NCBI GenBank assembly: GCA_903878085.1
Contig: CAIRGJ010000024.1
Coordinates: 57,972-121,971 of the forward strand
Origin: an uncultured Hyphomicrobiales bacterium
GTDB lineage: Bacteria; Pseudomonadota; Alphaproteobacteria; Rhizobiales; Xanthobacteraceae
Reading direction: 5' to 3'
DNA length: 64,000 nucleotides
Shown: positions 34,394 through 46,013 of the stretch, one piece after another
Layout: every line of letters begins with the position of its first letter
Numbering within the stretch: the first letter of the stretch is position 1
The notes under the pieces: generated by a model
What the model was told of the DNA's origin: nothing
What the model saw: only the letters and a program-made list of their open reading frames with translations
Database searches by the model: none
Translations under genes and position numbers: made by a program

Positions 34394-34877
34394 GATGGCT
34401 CTCCGGATGCACTTCGTAACCTGAATCCTCGATCGATCCGGCGCCCATCCAGCCCCAGACCAGCACGACGTCTTCGTTCGAGGTGTTGTTGAAGCCGTGC
34501 CAGCAGCCGCGCGGCGAATAGACCACGTCGCCTTCCACCGACGGCGTGTCGCCGTGGTCGGTGTAGATCATGCCGTGGCCCTTCAGCACGATGAAGAACT
34601 CGTCGCAATTGTGATGGCGATGGTTCTCGTGCCGCGCGCCGGGCTTGAGCACGGTCCAGCCGACCACATGGTTGGCGTCGGCGGTTTTCTTGTCGATCAG
34701 GAATTGCACCTGCATGTCGACCCAGCCGTCGTCGCGTTTGAGGCCTTCGACCTTCGGCACGTCTTTCAGATTGGTGCGGAACATGACCGGCGCCGGCTGG
34801 TCTGCCTTCCATGCGTCGGCCGTGGCCTTCACGGCCTTGCCCAAAGCGGCGCCGAACTTTTCTGCGGATGATGTCAT
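34386..34877 (-). CDS. Cupin domain protein
   Basis: A 163-residue single-cupin protein. The cupin core appears as WTVLKPGARHENHRHHNCDEFFIVLKGHG (motif 1: HxH...E) and GDVVYSPRGCWHGFNNTSNED (motif 2: ...H), so a metal site is intact. Role unknown: possibly a ring-modifying or isomerase step with the neighbouring hydratase. It overlaps the upstream dehydrogenase stop as ATGA (translational coupling). Its last three codons fall in the REP-like palindrome, an unusual place for a gene end. Confidence 0.87.
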   Translation of the reverse strand: MTSSAEKFGAALGKAVKATADAWKADQPAPVMFRTNLKDVPKVEGLKRDDGWVDMQVQFLIDKKTADANHVVGWTVLKPGARHENHRHHNCDEFFIVLKGHGMIYTDHGDTPSVEGDVVYSPRGCWHGFNNTSNEDVVLVWGWMGAGSIEDSGYEVHPESHRA

Positions 34878-35755
34878 TGTTGTCCTCCCAAGCGGCGATA
34901 GACCTGATGCGCGACCACGAAATCGTTGGCGTCGATGCCAAGCCCGCGGCAGGCATTCATCATTTCATTGGCGGCGGCGGCGAGCGGCACCGGTGAGCCG
35001 AGCGTGCGGCCGAGATTGAGCGCCAGCATCATATCTTTCTGTTGCAGCGTGACGTCGGCGAGCGGCACTTCCGGCATCTTGCCCTCGAGGATGAAAGGAC
35101 CGCGATAGCCGATCACCGGCGAAGCGGCGACGCTCTTGAGAATGGCATCGACCGCCGCCTCGCGCGCGACGCCGCCTTTTTCCGCGAGCGCGACCGCCTC
35201 GCCGAAGGCGATGATCTCGACCATCAGCAGCAGGTTGACCGCGATCTTCATCTGGCAGGCCAGGCCATTGCCGCCGATGCGCGTCACCTTCGGGCCTATC
35301 GCCAATAAAACAGGTTTCACGCGCTCGAAGGCGGCTTCGTCGCCGCCGATCATCACCGAGGCATTGCCGGCCACCACCGTCACCGGCGAGCCGGAGATCG
35401 GGCCGTCCAGCATGACCAATCCGGCGCGTGTGAATTCCGCGGCGACGGCGCGGCTCTCGTCCGGCTCGATCGTGCTCATGTCGATGTAGATGCCGCCTTT
35501 GGCGAGGCCGGAGACGATGCCATCTTGGCCCAGCGCCACGGCTTTGACCGCCTTGGCGTCGGTGACGATGGAGAACACGATGTCGGATTGCTCGGCCACC
35601 GCGCGCGGCGTGTCGGCCCAGCGCATGCCGGCGTCCAGGAGCTTTACTGCCTTGTCCTTCGACCGGTTCCAGCCGGTGACTTCATGACCGGCGGTCATGA
35701 GTCGGGGCACAATCAACTGCCCCATCGCACCCAATCCCACAAATCCAAGATTCAC
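34874..35755 (-). CDS. NAD(P)-dependent beta-hydroxyacid dehydrogenase (HIBADH family)
   Basis: A 293-residue dehydrogenase with GLGAMG at 7-12 and the catalytic lysine in LACQMKIAVNLLL. GTG starts exist at 35794 and 35755; only the latter has a GGTGGAG ribosome-binding site eight bases upstream and starts directly at the Rossmann strand (VNLGFVGLGAMG). First gene of the dehydrogenase-cupin-hydratase operon, which may degrade a small hydroxy or keto acid. It is a distant paralog of the enzyme at 11486. Confidence 0.9.
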   Translation of the reverse strand: MNLGFVGLGAMGQLIVPRLMTAGHEVTGWNRSKDKAVKLLDAGMRWADTPRAVAEQSDIVFSIVTDAKAVKAVALGQDGIVSGLAKGGIYIDMSTIEPDESRAVAAEFTRAGLVMLDGPISGSPVTVVAGNASVMIGGDEAAFERVKPVLLAIGPKVTRIGGNGLACQMKIAVNLLLMVEIIAFGEAVALAEKGGVAREAAVDAILKSVAASPVIGYRGPFILEGKMPEVPLADVTLQQKDMMLALNLGRTLGSPVPLAAAANEMMNACRGLGIDANDFVVAHQVYRRLGGQQ

Positions 35756-35830
35756 TGCGCGTCTCCACCCGAACCATTTTTTATCAGTATCCACGGATCG
35801 GACGGCGAAGGCGAGGGTGGGCAGAGAGAA

Positions 35831-36361
35831 TCAGGGAAGCTTGTCGTAGCCTTCGCCGAAACCGTTGAGGCTCATCGGGAAGCCGATGCCTTCTTCCGGC
35901 GTCTGAAAAATAATGAAAGTTGCACTCTTTCCGGTTCGCAATTTTTTGACCAGTTCGTCGTCCATCACCACTTCGGCGATGCAGCCGTTGGGCAGGCAGC
36001 GCACAAAGCCGGCGCGGCCGACATCGTTGGTGTCGATCTTGAGGCCGAGGCCCGACGGCAGCAGCACGCCAAGCGGCGCTACGACGCGCATCAGCCGGCT
36101 CTTGGCGTCGGCGGTTTTCAAGACGATGACGGTCAGGCCGACATTGGCGCGGTCCTCGGCAGTGACGCTCTGGATCAGCGCGCATTGCTCGGATTTGGCG
36201 CCTGGCGGGGTGTCGCAGCGGATCTGCCAATCTTTATGCACCGATTTCACGGCGCCCTGGGCCGCAACCCGCTCGGCCGGCCAGGCGAGGCCTGCCAGCA
36301 TGGCCAGCGCCGCCAACGCCACCTGCCAGATCCGGCGCCTGCTTTGCTTGTAAATGCCCAT
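35831..36361 (-). CDS. Invasion-associated locus B (IalB) family protein
   Basis: A 176-residue exported protein. The first ~35 residues include a basic start (MGIYKQSRRRIWQ) and a hydrophobic stretch ending in ERVAAQGA, a likely signal peptide. The body shows the IalB pattern: DWQIRCDTPPGAKSEQCALIQSVT, RLMRVVAPLGVLLPSGLGLKID, RCLPNGCIAEVVMDDELV and TFIIFQTPEEGIGFPMSLNGF. In Bartonella the prototype is linked to erythrocyte invasion, but homologs are common in free-living rhizobia and their role is unclear. Divergent from the cox cluster. Confidence 0.9.
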   Translation of the reverse strand: MGIYKQSRRRIWQVALAALAMLAGLAWPAERVAAQGAVKSVHKDWQIRCDTPPGAKSEQCALIQSVTAEDRANVGLTVIVLKTADAKSRLMRVVAPLGVLLPSGLGLKIDTNDVGRAGFVRCLPNGCIAEVVMDDELVKKLRTGKSATFIIFQTPEEGIGFPMSLNGFGEGYDKLP

Positions 36362-36836
36362 CGCTCAATCCTTTGGCACGATAGATCTACCGTGAAGACG
36401 CTGCCGGACCGGCTTTCAGGCCCCGAACGGCCGCCCGAATCGCTGCCCCGCACGCACTTTAGTGTATTTCCGTTGGGTCATGCCCGGCCCGGTTCTGTCA
36501 CGCAAGGGCTACCGCCAAGGCCGCCAATCTACCGCCAAGCAAAGCGCGTGCGGGGTGGCGCAAATACGGCGTCAAATCGCCCCCCAAAACGGTCCCCAAG
36601 ATTAAGCCGGTTGCCACAGGTAACTGCCAATGACTTGCATTGCAGCAGCTCCCGAATTGTGGTTTGAGAAGCCGGGATTTCCCCCCGTCCCGCTGCATCG
36701 TCTAAGCTGCCACGCCCGTGGCAAATGCCGTGTTGAGCGGGGCCGCGCCGAACATCCTGTCTGTGGTGGGCGGCAAAAGGGACCTAAGAGGGCCTTGTTC
36801 GGGCCGTTTTTTTTCGTCGAGGGAGCGCATTCGACA
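36362..36836. other. Regulatory gap between ialB-like gene and coxB
   Basis: A 475-bp non-coding interval. It contains an exact 11-bp direct repeat CTACCGCCAAG (36509-36519 and 36529-36539), spaced 20 bp start to start, i.e. two helical turns, which could be a dimer or tandem activator site. Closer to coxB a T-rich run (36806-36815) follows a short GGCC/GGCC hairpin, and GAGGGAGCG near 36820 is the likely ribosome-binding region. No promoter hexamers stand out. Confidence 0.5.
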
Positions 36837-39327
<2,491 letters not shown>

Positions 39328-39345
39328 AGGTCGATCGTCGAAGCC

Positions 39346-40302
39346 ATGTCGCTCATCAGCGAAGGCGCAGAACTCCGCGGGCCAATCGATGGGCAGGTTC
39401 TCGCCGAACCGAGTCTGGCGACGGTCGGCGATTACATTGCGCTGTTGAAGCCGCGGGTGATGTCGCTGGTGGTGTTCACGGCGCTGGTCGGCCTGTCGGT
39501 GGCGCCCGGTAGCCTGCATCCGGTGACGGCGTTTACCGCGCTGCTCTGCATCGCGGTCGGCGCCGGCGCTTCCGGCGCGCTCAACATGTGGTTCGACGCC
39601 GACATCGACGCGCTGATGACGCGCACCGCGCGCCGGCCGGTGCCGATGGGCCGCGTCCAGCCGGGCGAGGCGCTGGCCTTCGGGCTGACGCTGTCCTGCT
39701 TCGCGGTCGTCGTGCTGGGCCTCTTGGTCAACGTGCTGGCCGCGGCGCTCTTGGCCTTCACCATCTTCTTCTACGTTGTCGTCTACACGATGTGGCTGAA
39801 GCGCTCGACGCCGCAGAACATCGTGATCGGCGGCGCCGCCGGCGCTTTCCCGCCGATGATCGGCTGGGCCGCGGTGACGGGATCGCTGTCGCTCGAGCCT
39901 ATTCTGCTGTTTGCCATCATCTTGATGTGGACGCCGCCGCACTTCTGGGCGCTGGCGCTGTACCGCACCGAGGACTATGCCCGCGCCGGCATTCCGATGC
40001 TTCCGGTAGTTGCCGGGGAGGTCAGCACCCGCCGCCATATTCTTCTGTATACCCTGATCGTGGTGCCGCTCGGCATCGCGCCGTGGCCGCTGGGTTTTGC
40101 CGGCGTGCTGTACGGCGCTACCGCCTGCGTCACCGGCGCCATCATGGTGTTGTTGGCCTGGCAGGTCTTCCGCGAGCGCCGCCCGGTCGAGCGTGCCGCC
40201 CGGCACCTTTTCGCCTTCTCGATTCTGTACCTGTTTCTGCTGTTCGCGGTACTTCTGGTCGAGCGCGGCTGGGGCGGGCTGATCGCTCGTATCGCGGCAT
40301 GA
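39346..40302 (+). CDS. ctaB: Protoheme IX farnesyltransferase
   Basis: A 318-residue UbiA-family membrane prenyltransferase making heme O from heme B, needed for heme A of the aa3 oxidase. The first Asp-rich motif is [14 protein letters not shown] and the RPVPMGR segment follows. There are about nine membrane helices. It sits 18 bp after coxA, and its stop overlaps an ATG at 40299 that may start the next small gene. A long N-terminal tail (about 30 residues) precedes helix 1. Confidence 0.95.
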   Translation: MSLISEGAELRGPIDGQVLAEPSLATVGDYIALLKPRVMSLVVFTALVGLSVAPGSLHPVTAFTALLCIAVGAGASGALNMWFDADIDALMTRTARRPVPMGRVQPGEALAFGLTLSCFAVVVLGLLVNVLAAALLAFTIFFYVVVYTMWLKRSTPQNIVIGGAAGAFPPMIGWAAVTGSLSLEPILLFAIILMWTPPHFWALALYRTEDYARAGIPMLPVVAGEVSTRRHILLYTLIVVPLGIAPWPLGFAGVLYGATACVTGAIMVLLAWQVFRERRPVERAARHLFAFSILYLFLLFAVLLVERGWGGLIARIAA

Positions 40303-40328
40303 ATCGCGTAGTGAGTATTGGGATCGTT

Positions 40329-40493
40329 ATGACCGAGCCAGCCAAAGACGACGGCGTCGTACTGACCGAGGCGCAGAAGCGCGCCCGGCGTTCGCGCTCG
40401 ATCGCTATCGCGCTATCGCTCGCGGCGCTGGTGATTCTGTTTTACGCCATGACCCTGGTGAAGGGTCCGATGGTTCTGATCAGGCCGATGTAA
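40329..40493 (+). CDS. coxF: CoxF-type small membrane protein of cox cluster
   Basis: A 54-residue single-helix protein ([20 protein letters not shown] then [21 protein letters not shown]). It lies exactly between ctaB and ctaG, where rhizobial cox clusters encode a short CoxF-like protein with VVLTEAQKR and a membrane helix. The alternative start ATG 40299 overlaps ctaB and adds ten residues; the Met at 40329 matches the family start. Its TAA stop overlaps the ctaG ATG, so translation is coupled. Role presumably in oxidase assembly; not biochemically defined. Confidence 0.8.
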   Translation: MTEPAKDDGVVLTEAQKRARRSRSIAIALSLAALVILFYAMTLVKGPMVLIRPM

Positions 40494-41104
40494 TGAGCAT
40501 CTCCGTACCCCGCGATGACAAAAGACCGCTGCGGCGCGACGTGATCGTCGCCGCCTGCTGCGGCGTGTTCGTCGCCGCCATGGTCGGCGCGGCCTATGCC
40601 TCGGTGCCGTTCTATACCTGGTTCTGCAAGGCCACCGGTTTCGGCGGCACCACGCAAGTCGCCGAGCAGGCGCCGGCGCTCGGCCAGGTGCTCGGCCGTG
40701 AGATCGCCATCCGCTTCGATTCCAACGTCGCGCCCGGACTGCCGTGGCGGTTCGAGCCGGAGCAGAACGAGATCAAGATCCACATCGGCGAAGTCGCCAC
40801 CGTGCACTACAAAGTGGTCAACGAGGCCGCGCGCGAGATCACCGCGCAGGCCGGCTACAACGTGTCGCCGCCGCAGGTCGGTTCCTACTTCACCAAGATC
40901 AATTGCTTCTGTTTCACCCAGCAGACGCTGAAGCCGGGTGAGACGCGCGAAATGACCGTCGTGTTCTATGTCGATCCCGAGATTGTCAAGGACAGCGAGC
41001 AGGACGACCTCAACACCATTACGCTGTCTTATACCTTCTACCGGCTGCGCGAGCCGGCCCAGCCGGTGGCCGAAGCGCCAGACAGCAACAAAAACAAGCT
41101 TTAA
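40493..41104 (+). CDS. ctaG: Cytochrome c oxidase assembly protein CtaG/Cox11
   Basis: A 203-residue Cox11-type copper chaperone that delivers copper to CuB of subunit I. One N-terminal membrane helix (about 15-38) ends in a periplasmic beta domain with the copper motif NCFCFTQQ (Cys-x-Cys) and the conserved YNVSPPQVG...YF surroundings. Its start codon overlaps the stop of coxF (TAATG). Fifteen bases separate it from coxC. Confidence 0.95.
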   Translation: MSISVPRDDKRPLRRDVIVAACCGVFVAAMVGAAYASVPFYTWFCKATGFGGTTQVAEQAPALGQVLGREIAIRFDSNVAPGLPWRFEPEQNEIKIHIGEVATVHYKVVNEAAREITAQAGYNVSPPQVGSYFTKINCFCFTQQTLKPGETREMTVVFYVDPEIVKDSEQDDLNTITLSYTFYRLREPAQPVAEAPDSNKNKL

Positions 41105-41119
41105 ACGGAGACGACCACA

Positions 41120-41965
41120 ATGGCCGACGCTCACACCAAACATCACGATTACCATCTGGTCGAACCGAGCCCGTGGCCGGCGGTCGGCGCAACGGCAGCC
41201 TTCGTCATGGCGGTCGGCGCCATCAGCTGGATGCATCACATGTACGCCGCGGCGCCTCTGGTGTTCGGCCTCGGCGTGCTGGGCGTGCTCTACACCTTCG
41301 TGGCTTGGTGGCGCGACGTGATCCGCGAGGCGCAGTACGAAGGCTTCCATACCCGCGTGGTGCAGATCTCGCACCGCTACGGCATGATCCTGTTCATCGC
41401 CTCGGAAGTGATGTTCTTCGTCGCCTGGTTCTGGGCCTATTTCAACACCGCGCTGTTTCCCAACGACGTGCACGACATCGCGCGGACGGCCTTCACCCAC
41501 GGCGTCTGGCCGCCGGTCGGCATCCAGACGTTCGATCCGTGGCACCTGCCGCTGCTCAACACGCTGATCCTGCTGACTTCGGGCACCACGGTGACCTGGG
41601 CGCACCACGCGCTCTTGGAAAACGACCGCCAGGGCGTGAAGTGGGGCCTGCTGCTGACCGTCCTGCTCGGCGCCACCTTCACCTGCGTGCAGGCCTACGA
41701 ATATTCGCACGCGGCTTTCACCTTCAGCGGCAACATTTACGGCGCCACTTTCTTCATGGCGACCGGCTTCCACGGCGCGCACGTGCTGATCGGCACGATC
41801 TTCCTGATCGTCTGCCTGGCGCGCACGCTCAACGGCCACTTCACGCCGACCCAGCATCTCGGCTTCGAGTTCGCCGCCTGGTACTGGCACTTCGTCGACG
41901 TGGTCTGGCTGTTCCTGTTCGCCTGCATCTATGTGTGGGGCGCGGGCGTGCCGCACGCCGAATGA
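41120..41965 (+). CDS. coxC: Cytochrome c oxidase subunit III
   Basis: A 281-residue, seven-helix subunit that stabilises the oxidase and is involved in proton uptake to the D-channel. Family segments: [63 protein letters not shown], and [24 protein letters not shown] strong intrinsic terminator (41990-42018) follows, so the polycistron coxB-coxC probably ends here, and DUF983-SURF1 may be partially separate. Confidence 0.96.
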   Translation: MADAHTKHHDYHLVEPSPWPAVGATAAFVMAVGAISWMHHMYAAAPLVFGLGVLGVLYTFVAWWRDVIREAQYEGFHTRVVQISHRYGMILFIASEVMFFVAWFWAYFNTALFPNDVHDIARTAFTHGVWPPVGIQTFDPWHLPLLNTLILLTSGTTVTWAHHALLENDRQGVKWGLLLTVLLGATFTCVQAYEYSHAAFTFSGNIYGATFFMATGFHGAHVLIGTIFLIVCLARTLNGHFTPTQHLGFEFAAWYWHFVDVVWLFLFACIYVWGAGVPHAE

Positions 41966-41989
41966 TCGCGACGAAGTTCTAAAATACGA

Positions 41990-42018
41990 GGGGCGGCGTC
42001 ATAGCGCCGCCCCTTTTT
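41990..42018 (+). terminator. Rho-independent terminator after coxC
   Basis: A perfect 9-bp GC stem GGGGCGGCG (41990-41998) / CGCCGCCCC (42005-42013), six-nt loop and TTTTT (42014-42018). It is the clearest intrinsic terminator in the window. It ends the coxB-coxA-ctaB-coxF-ctaG-coxC run and would reduce transcription of the following DUF983 and SURF1 genes. Confidence 0.92.
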
Positions 42019-42036
42019 ATTTCTAAGGATCGCCCC

Positions 42037-42423
42037 ATGAGCACGCCGGTATCGCCCACCGTATTGCCGATCAGCCGGGGACTGCGCGGCCGCTGTCCCG
42101 CCTGCGGGGAGGGCCGGCTGTTCCAGGGCTTTCTCAACTTGCGTCCGGCCTGCGAGAAATGCGGTCTCGATTTCGGCTTCGCCGATGCCGGCGACGGGCC
42201 GGCGGTGTTCGTGATCCTGATCGGCGGCGCCATCGTGGTGTTTGCGGCGCTGATGACCGAGGTGGTCTACCAGCCGCCGTATTGGCTGCACGCCGCGCTG
42301 TGGCTGCCGCTGATTCTGCTGGTGACGCTGGCGCCGCTGCGGCTGATCAAAGGCCTGCTGATCGCGCTGCAATACCATCACAAGGCGGCCCCCGGCCAGC
42401 TTGAGCGCAAAGGCGACGCGTGA
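42037..42423 (+). CDS. DUF983 family protein of cox cluster
   Basis: A 128-residue zinc-ribbon/two-helix membrane protein (CPACGEGRLF, CEKCGLDFGFADAGDGPAVFVILIGG). DUF983 genes are typically encoded between coxC and SURF1 in alphaproteobacteria, so a role in oxidase assembly or copper/heme handling is suspected. The gene starts 72 bp after coxC beyond an intrinsic terminator. Its stop overlaps the SURF1 start as GTGA. A divergent paralog lies at 17227-17691. Confidence 0.9.
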   Translation: MSTPVSPTVLPISRGLRGRCPACGEGRLFQGFLNLRPACEKCGLDFGFADAGDGPAVFVILIGGAIVVFAALMTEVVYQPPYWLHAALWLPLILLVTLAPLRLIKGLLIALQYHHKAAPGQLERKGDA

Positions 42424-43166
42424 GCGGGCCGCGCAGCAAACGCGGCATTATCGAGCCGACGGTTTTCGCCGTGGCCGGCGTCGCCATTCTGATCGGGCTC
42501 GGCATCTGGCAGCTCGACCGCAAGACCTGGAAAGAAAATCTGATCGAGACGGTGACGTCGCGGATTTCGCGCGCGCCGGTCGATCTGCCGCCGCGCGCCA
42601 ACTGGTCGCGGCTGGTGCCCGAGGGCAATGAATATTCCCGCGTGACGTTTCCCGCCGAATTTCTGCCGGGCGAGGAGGCGCTGGTCTACACCAGCGGCTC
42701 GCCGTTCCGTCCCGACGTCAAAGTCCCGGGTTATTGGGTGTTCGCGCCGGCGCAGCTTGCCGGTGGCAGCATCGTGCTGGTCAATCGCGGCTTCGTGCCG
42801 ATGGACCGCAAGGATCCGGCGACGCGTACCGGCGGCAATGTGCGCGGCAGCGTCGAGATCGTCGGTGCGATGCGCTGGCCGGAAGGCCGCGGCACGTTCA
42901 CGCCGGCCGACGACCCGAAGACCAATGTCTGGTACGTGCGCGATCCCAAGGCGATGGCGGCGGCAAAGAAATGGGCGACCGCCGCGCCGTTCTATATCGA
43001 TCAGGAAGCGCCGGTGCCGCCCGGCGGTCTGCCGCTGCCCGGCAAGATCGAGGTGCATCTGCCCGACAACCACCTGCAATACGCGATCACCTGGTTCGGC
43101 CTTGGGCTCGGCCTGGCCGGCGTCTATGTGGCCTGGCTCGCGGGACGGCTGCGGCGGCGGTATTGA
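42420..43166 (+). CDS. SURF1 family oxidase assembly protein
   Basis: A 248-residue SURF1/Shy1-type protein: one N-terminal helix (AVAGVAILIGLGIWQLDRKTWK), a periplasmic domain, and a C-terminal helix (AITWFGLGLGLAGVYVAWLAGRL). SURF1 proteins assist heme a insertion. The GTG start at 42420 overlaps the DUF983 stop as GTGA, which implies coupled translation. It is the last gene of the cox group before a 122-bp gap and the histidine kinase gene. Confidence 0.93.
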   Translation: MSGPRSKRGIIEPTVFAVAGVAILIGLGIWQLDRKTWKENLIETVTSRISRAPVDLPPRANWSRLVPEGNEYSRVTFPAEFLPGEEALVYTSGSPFRPDVKVPGYWVFAPAQLAGGSIVLVNRGFVPMDRKDPATRTGGNVRGSVEIVGAMRWPEGRGTFTPADDPKTNVWYVRDPKAMAAAKKWATAAPFYIDQEAPVPPGGLPLPGKIEVHLPDNHLQYAITWFGLGLGLAGVYVAWLAGRLRRRY

Positions 43167-43288
43167 TCGCGAGCGTTTAGCGAGATGTCCCGACGGCATT
43201 GGAACCCTCGGGGAGTGGAACCGGCCGAAGCTTGCCACTACGCTGCAAGCATTGCCTCGAATCGGTCGGCCGGGGCCATGGCGGGGAC

Positions 43289-45172
43289 ATGAGCATATCT
43301 GCGCGATTGCGGGATAAGGCGGTTACGTCCGCGTCCAGTCGCTCATGGCTTCGCACCATGGGCTGGACCGCGGCGATTCTTTTGACCTTGGCCGTCGCCA
43401 TCGTGCCCGATCTTTTGACCGTATCGGAACCGGACGGCGCGCTGCTCCTGAATCGTGCAACTTTTGTCGATGAAGACTCAGTGAGCACCGAGGTTACGCT
43501 TCCGCACGCGACCTTTCGGAAGCTTCGTGAAAACTACAATCCCGTACGCTACCTGATCCACGTCGATCTGCCCGCAGTGCCTGAAGGCAATCTCTTCCTG
43601 TTCATTCCATCGGCCAACCGGCGCATCGCGCTGTTGCTCAACGGCGACAAGTTCATCGGGTTCGAATCGAGCGGCTTCTGGACAGGCCCACTGGTCCCCT
43701 CGGCCACGATGGTGAGGCTTCCCCATGCCGCGCTGACCGCCGGCCGCAACACGATCGCCGTGGAAGTCGAAAACACCAATTTCGTAATGCCGATCTATTT
43801 GTCGGAAATCTACATAGGCCCTGAATCTGTTTTGGCGCCTGCCTTCAAAAGGCGGGTGTTCTTCGCCGTCGAATTGAAAATGATGACGGTGATGGCGAAC
43901 CTGGTTTTGACGCTGGGGGCATTCTTTGCCTACTTCTGCCGCCCGCATGATCGCCTGTTTGCATGGCTTGCGGGTTTGATGTGCTTCACCTTGATCACGT
44001 CGAACTTCTTCATCTTCGGCTTTCATCCCGCCCTGCGCAACACGCTCATGTTCACCACATGCTTCGTCCCGGCGGCGAGCCTGATGTGGGTTGGCGTCGC
44101 CCTCGCCATCGTCGACCGGCAACCGCCTAGATTTTTTCGTACGACCGCGCTTGCCGTGACGTGCGTGACGCTGCTGATCGTGTCGTTCGGCGACTTGCCG
44201 CAACCGGTGATCTTCGGCATCAGCAGCACCTGGATAGCGGCGCAAATCGTCGCCACGGTCATTTTGGCGTGGAGCGCTTTCCGCGACGGCGGCGCGGACG
44301 CGCGTTTGATGCTGCCGCCGTATTTCCTGCAGGCGTGGTTCGCCGTCAGGGATGCATACGTCTTCTCGACAAAGCCCGCGCATGGATTCGACCTGCTTTC
44401 TCCTTATGCGCGGCCGTTGTTTCTTTTGTTCGTGACCGCCGTGCTCCTGCGACGCATGAGCGCCAGCCTCGACGGGCTCGATCGCTCCAACGAAACCCTG
44501 ACCGCGAAGCTCGCCGCGCAGCAGGCCGAGCTTGCGGAATTTCACCGGCACGACCGGCTGGAAGCGACGCGTCTTACGCGCGAACGCGAACGTCAGCGCC
44601 TGACCTATGACCTGCATGACGGCCTGAGCGGGCATCTCGCGTCCATCATCGCGCTTTCGGAAAAGTCGCACGACAAGCCGATCGAAGAGGCGGCCCGCGA
44701 TGCGTTGAGCGATCTGCGGCTGGTGATCTATTCGCTCGATCTCGGCGACCGCGAACTGCCGGTCGCCCTGGCGAATTTTCGTGACCGCCTCGTGCCGCAA
44801 TTGAAACGCCTCGGCATTACGCTGGACTGGTCGATCGCAGGCCTGCCGGAAGTGTCCGGCGTCACGCCCGGCAATGCACTGGCTGTCCTGCGTATCCTGC
44901 AGGAGGCGATCAATAACGCGCTCAAGCACGGGCCGGCCAGCAGGATCGTCATACGCGGCGAATCGTCCGCGGACGGCATGGCGCAAATCACGATCGAGAA
45001 CGATGGCCGCGCCTATGTCGAAACCATCGGCGGCCACGGCCTTAGAAACATGCGGCGAAGAACGGAGCAGCTGCAGGGAAAGCTGACCGTCGAAGCCGTC
45101 GCCCATGGCACAAAGCTCACGCTGCTCTTGCCGCTTGAACTGCCCGTGCTCGAGGACGAGGAAACCGCCTGA
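43289..45172 (+). CDS. Sensor histidine kinase (HisKA_3, NarX-like core)
   Basis: A 627-residue membrane kinase. Residues 1-40 form a helix, then comes a ~190-residue periplasmic beta-rich domain resembling 7TMR-DISM extracellular sensor, then about six to seven helices (about 200-390) and a coiled-coil, followed by HisKA_3 with phospho-acceptor His443 in YDLHDGLSGHL and a HATPase with LQEAINNALKHG. The first open ATG (43199) adds 30 residues; ATG 43289 follows GCGGGGA and precedes the membrane helix. No response regulator is adjacent, so it looks like an orphan; its partner may be a LuxR-type regulator elsewhere. Confidence 0.88.
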   Translation: MSISARLRDKAVTSASSRSWLRTMGWTAAILLTLAVAIVPDLLTVSEPDGALLLNRATFVDEDSVSTEVTLPHATFRKLRENYNPVRYLIHVDLPAVPEGNLFLFIPSANRRIALLLNGDKFIGFESSGFWTGPLVPSATMVRLPHAALTAGRNTIAVEVENTNFVMPIYLSEIYIGPESVLAPAFKRRVFFAVELKMMTVMANLVLTLGAFFAYFCRPHDRLFAWLAGLMCFTLITSNFFIFGFHPALRNTLMFTTCFVPAASLMWVGVALAIVDRQPPRFFRTTALAVTCVTLLIVSFGDLPQPVIFGISSTWIAAQIVATVILAWSAFRDGGADARLMLPPYFLQAWFAVRDAYVFSTKPAHGFDLLSPYARPLFLLFVTAVLLRRMSASLDGLDRSNETLTAKLAAQQAELAEFHRHDRLEATRLTRERERQRLTYDLHDGLSGHLASIIALSEKSHDKPIEEAARDALSDLRLVIYSLDLGDRELPVALANFRDRLVPQLKRLGITLDWSIAGLPEVSGVTPGNALAVLRILQEAINNALKHGPASRIVIRGESSADGMAQITIENDGRAYVETIGGHGLRNMRRRTEQLQGKLTVEAVAHGTKLTLLLPLELPVLEDEETA

Positions 45173-45278
45173 TCGCGGAGCCCGGCGCGTGGCGTTTCTC
45201 CCTATGAAATCGCAATTGGTATTGTTGCAGATGATGCGGCATGGTTTAGTGCGCCAACTTTAAATTTAGGGAGACACC

Positions 45279-45983
45279 ATGTTGCTCGCAGGTAAGAAAG
45301 TCGTTGTCGTCGGCGGTTCGTCCGGCATCGGTCTGGCGACCGCCGAACTCGCCAAGGCGCAGGGCGCCGAGGTGATCATCGCGTCGCGCAGCGCCGAGAA
45401 GGTGAATGCCGCGGCCGCCAAAGTCGGCGCCACCGGCATCGTCGCCGACGTCACCAATGACGACAGCGTCGTCAATCTGTTCAAGAGCTGCGGCCCGGTC
45501 GATCATGTCGTCGTCAGCGCGGCGCAGCTCAAGTCGGGGCCGTTCAAGACCGTGTCGATGGAAGACGTGCGTTCGACCTTGGAAGGCAAATTCTGGGGCG
45601 CCTGGCGCGTGGCGCGCGCCGCCGACATTCGCGCCGGCGGTTCGCTCACTTTGGTCTCGGGTTTCCTGAGCATTCGGCCGCGGCCGAATTCGGCGATTGT
45701 CGGCGCTGCCAATGGCGCGATCGAGTCGCTGGCGCGCAGTCTGGCGCTTGAGCTGGCGCCGGTGCGCGTCAACTGCGTCTCGCCCGGCATCATCGATACG
45801 CCGATCCGTGCCGGCATGCCGGAAGCCGCCCGCAAGGAGATGCTGGCCAAGATCGCGTCCGGCCTGCCGGTCGGCCGTGTCGGCCTCGGCGAGGACATCG
45901 CGATGCAGATCCTGGCCTTCATGGCCAACGGCTTTGCCACAGGCGCCATCGTCTACATCGACGGCGGCGCGCTGATCGCCTGA
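45279..45983 (+). CDS. SDR family oxidoreductase
   Basis: A 234-residue short-chain dehydrogenase. The N-terminal GGSSGIGLATAELAKAQGAEV (residues 13 on) is the classical TGxxxGxG coenzyme motif. The catalytic tetrad is altered: after SLTLVSGFLSIRPRPNSAIVGAANGA there is no YxxxK (the expected Tyr is replaced within NSAIVGAANG), so a conventional Ser-Tyr-Lys triad is missing, as in several atypical SDRs. GGGAGA before the ATG. It follows the kinase by 106 bp. Substrate unknown. Confidence 0.82.
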   Translation: MLLAGKKVVVVGGSSGIGLATAELAKAQGAEVIIASRSAEKVNAAAAKVGATGIVADVTNDDSVVNLFKSCGPVDHVVVSAAQLKSGPFKTVSMEDVRSTLEGKFWGAWRVARAADIRAGGSLTLVSGFLSIRPRPNSAIVGAANGAIESLARSLALELAPVRVNCVSPGIIDTPIRAGMPEAARKEMLAKIASGLPVGRVGLGEDIAMQILAFMANGFATGAIVYIDGGALIA

Positions 45984-45990
45984 CCAAAAA

Positions 45991-46013
45991 CGCCGATACG
46001 GCCGGCGCTTTTT
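45991..46013 (+). terminator. Intrinsic terminator after SDR gene
   Basis: CGCCG (45991-45995) pairs with CGGCG (46003-46007), with a seven-base loop, and CTTTTT follows (46008-46013). It lies 8 bp after the SDR stop and would insulate the phoH transcript. Confidence 0.6.

Noticed and set aside
43478..45106. Long minus-strand frame under the histidine kinase
   Set aside because: Composition is Arg/His/Gln-rich with no motif; the plus-strand kinase is clear.
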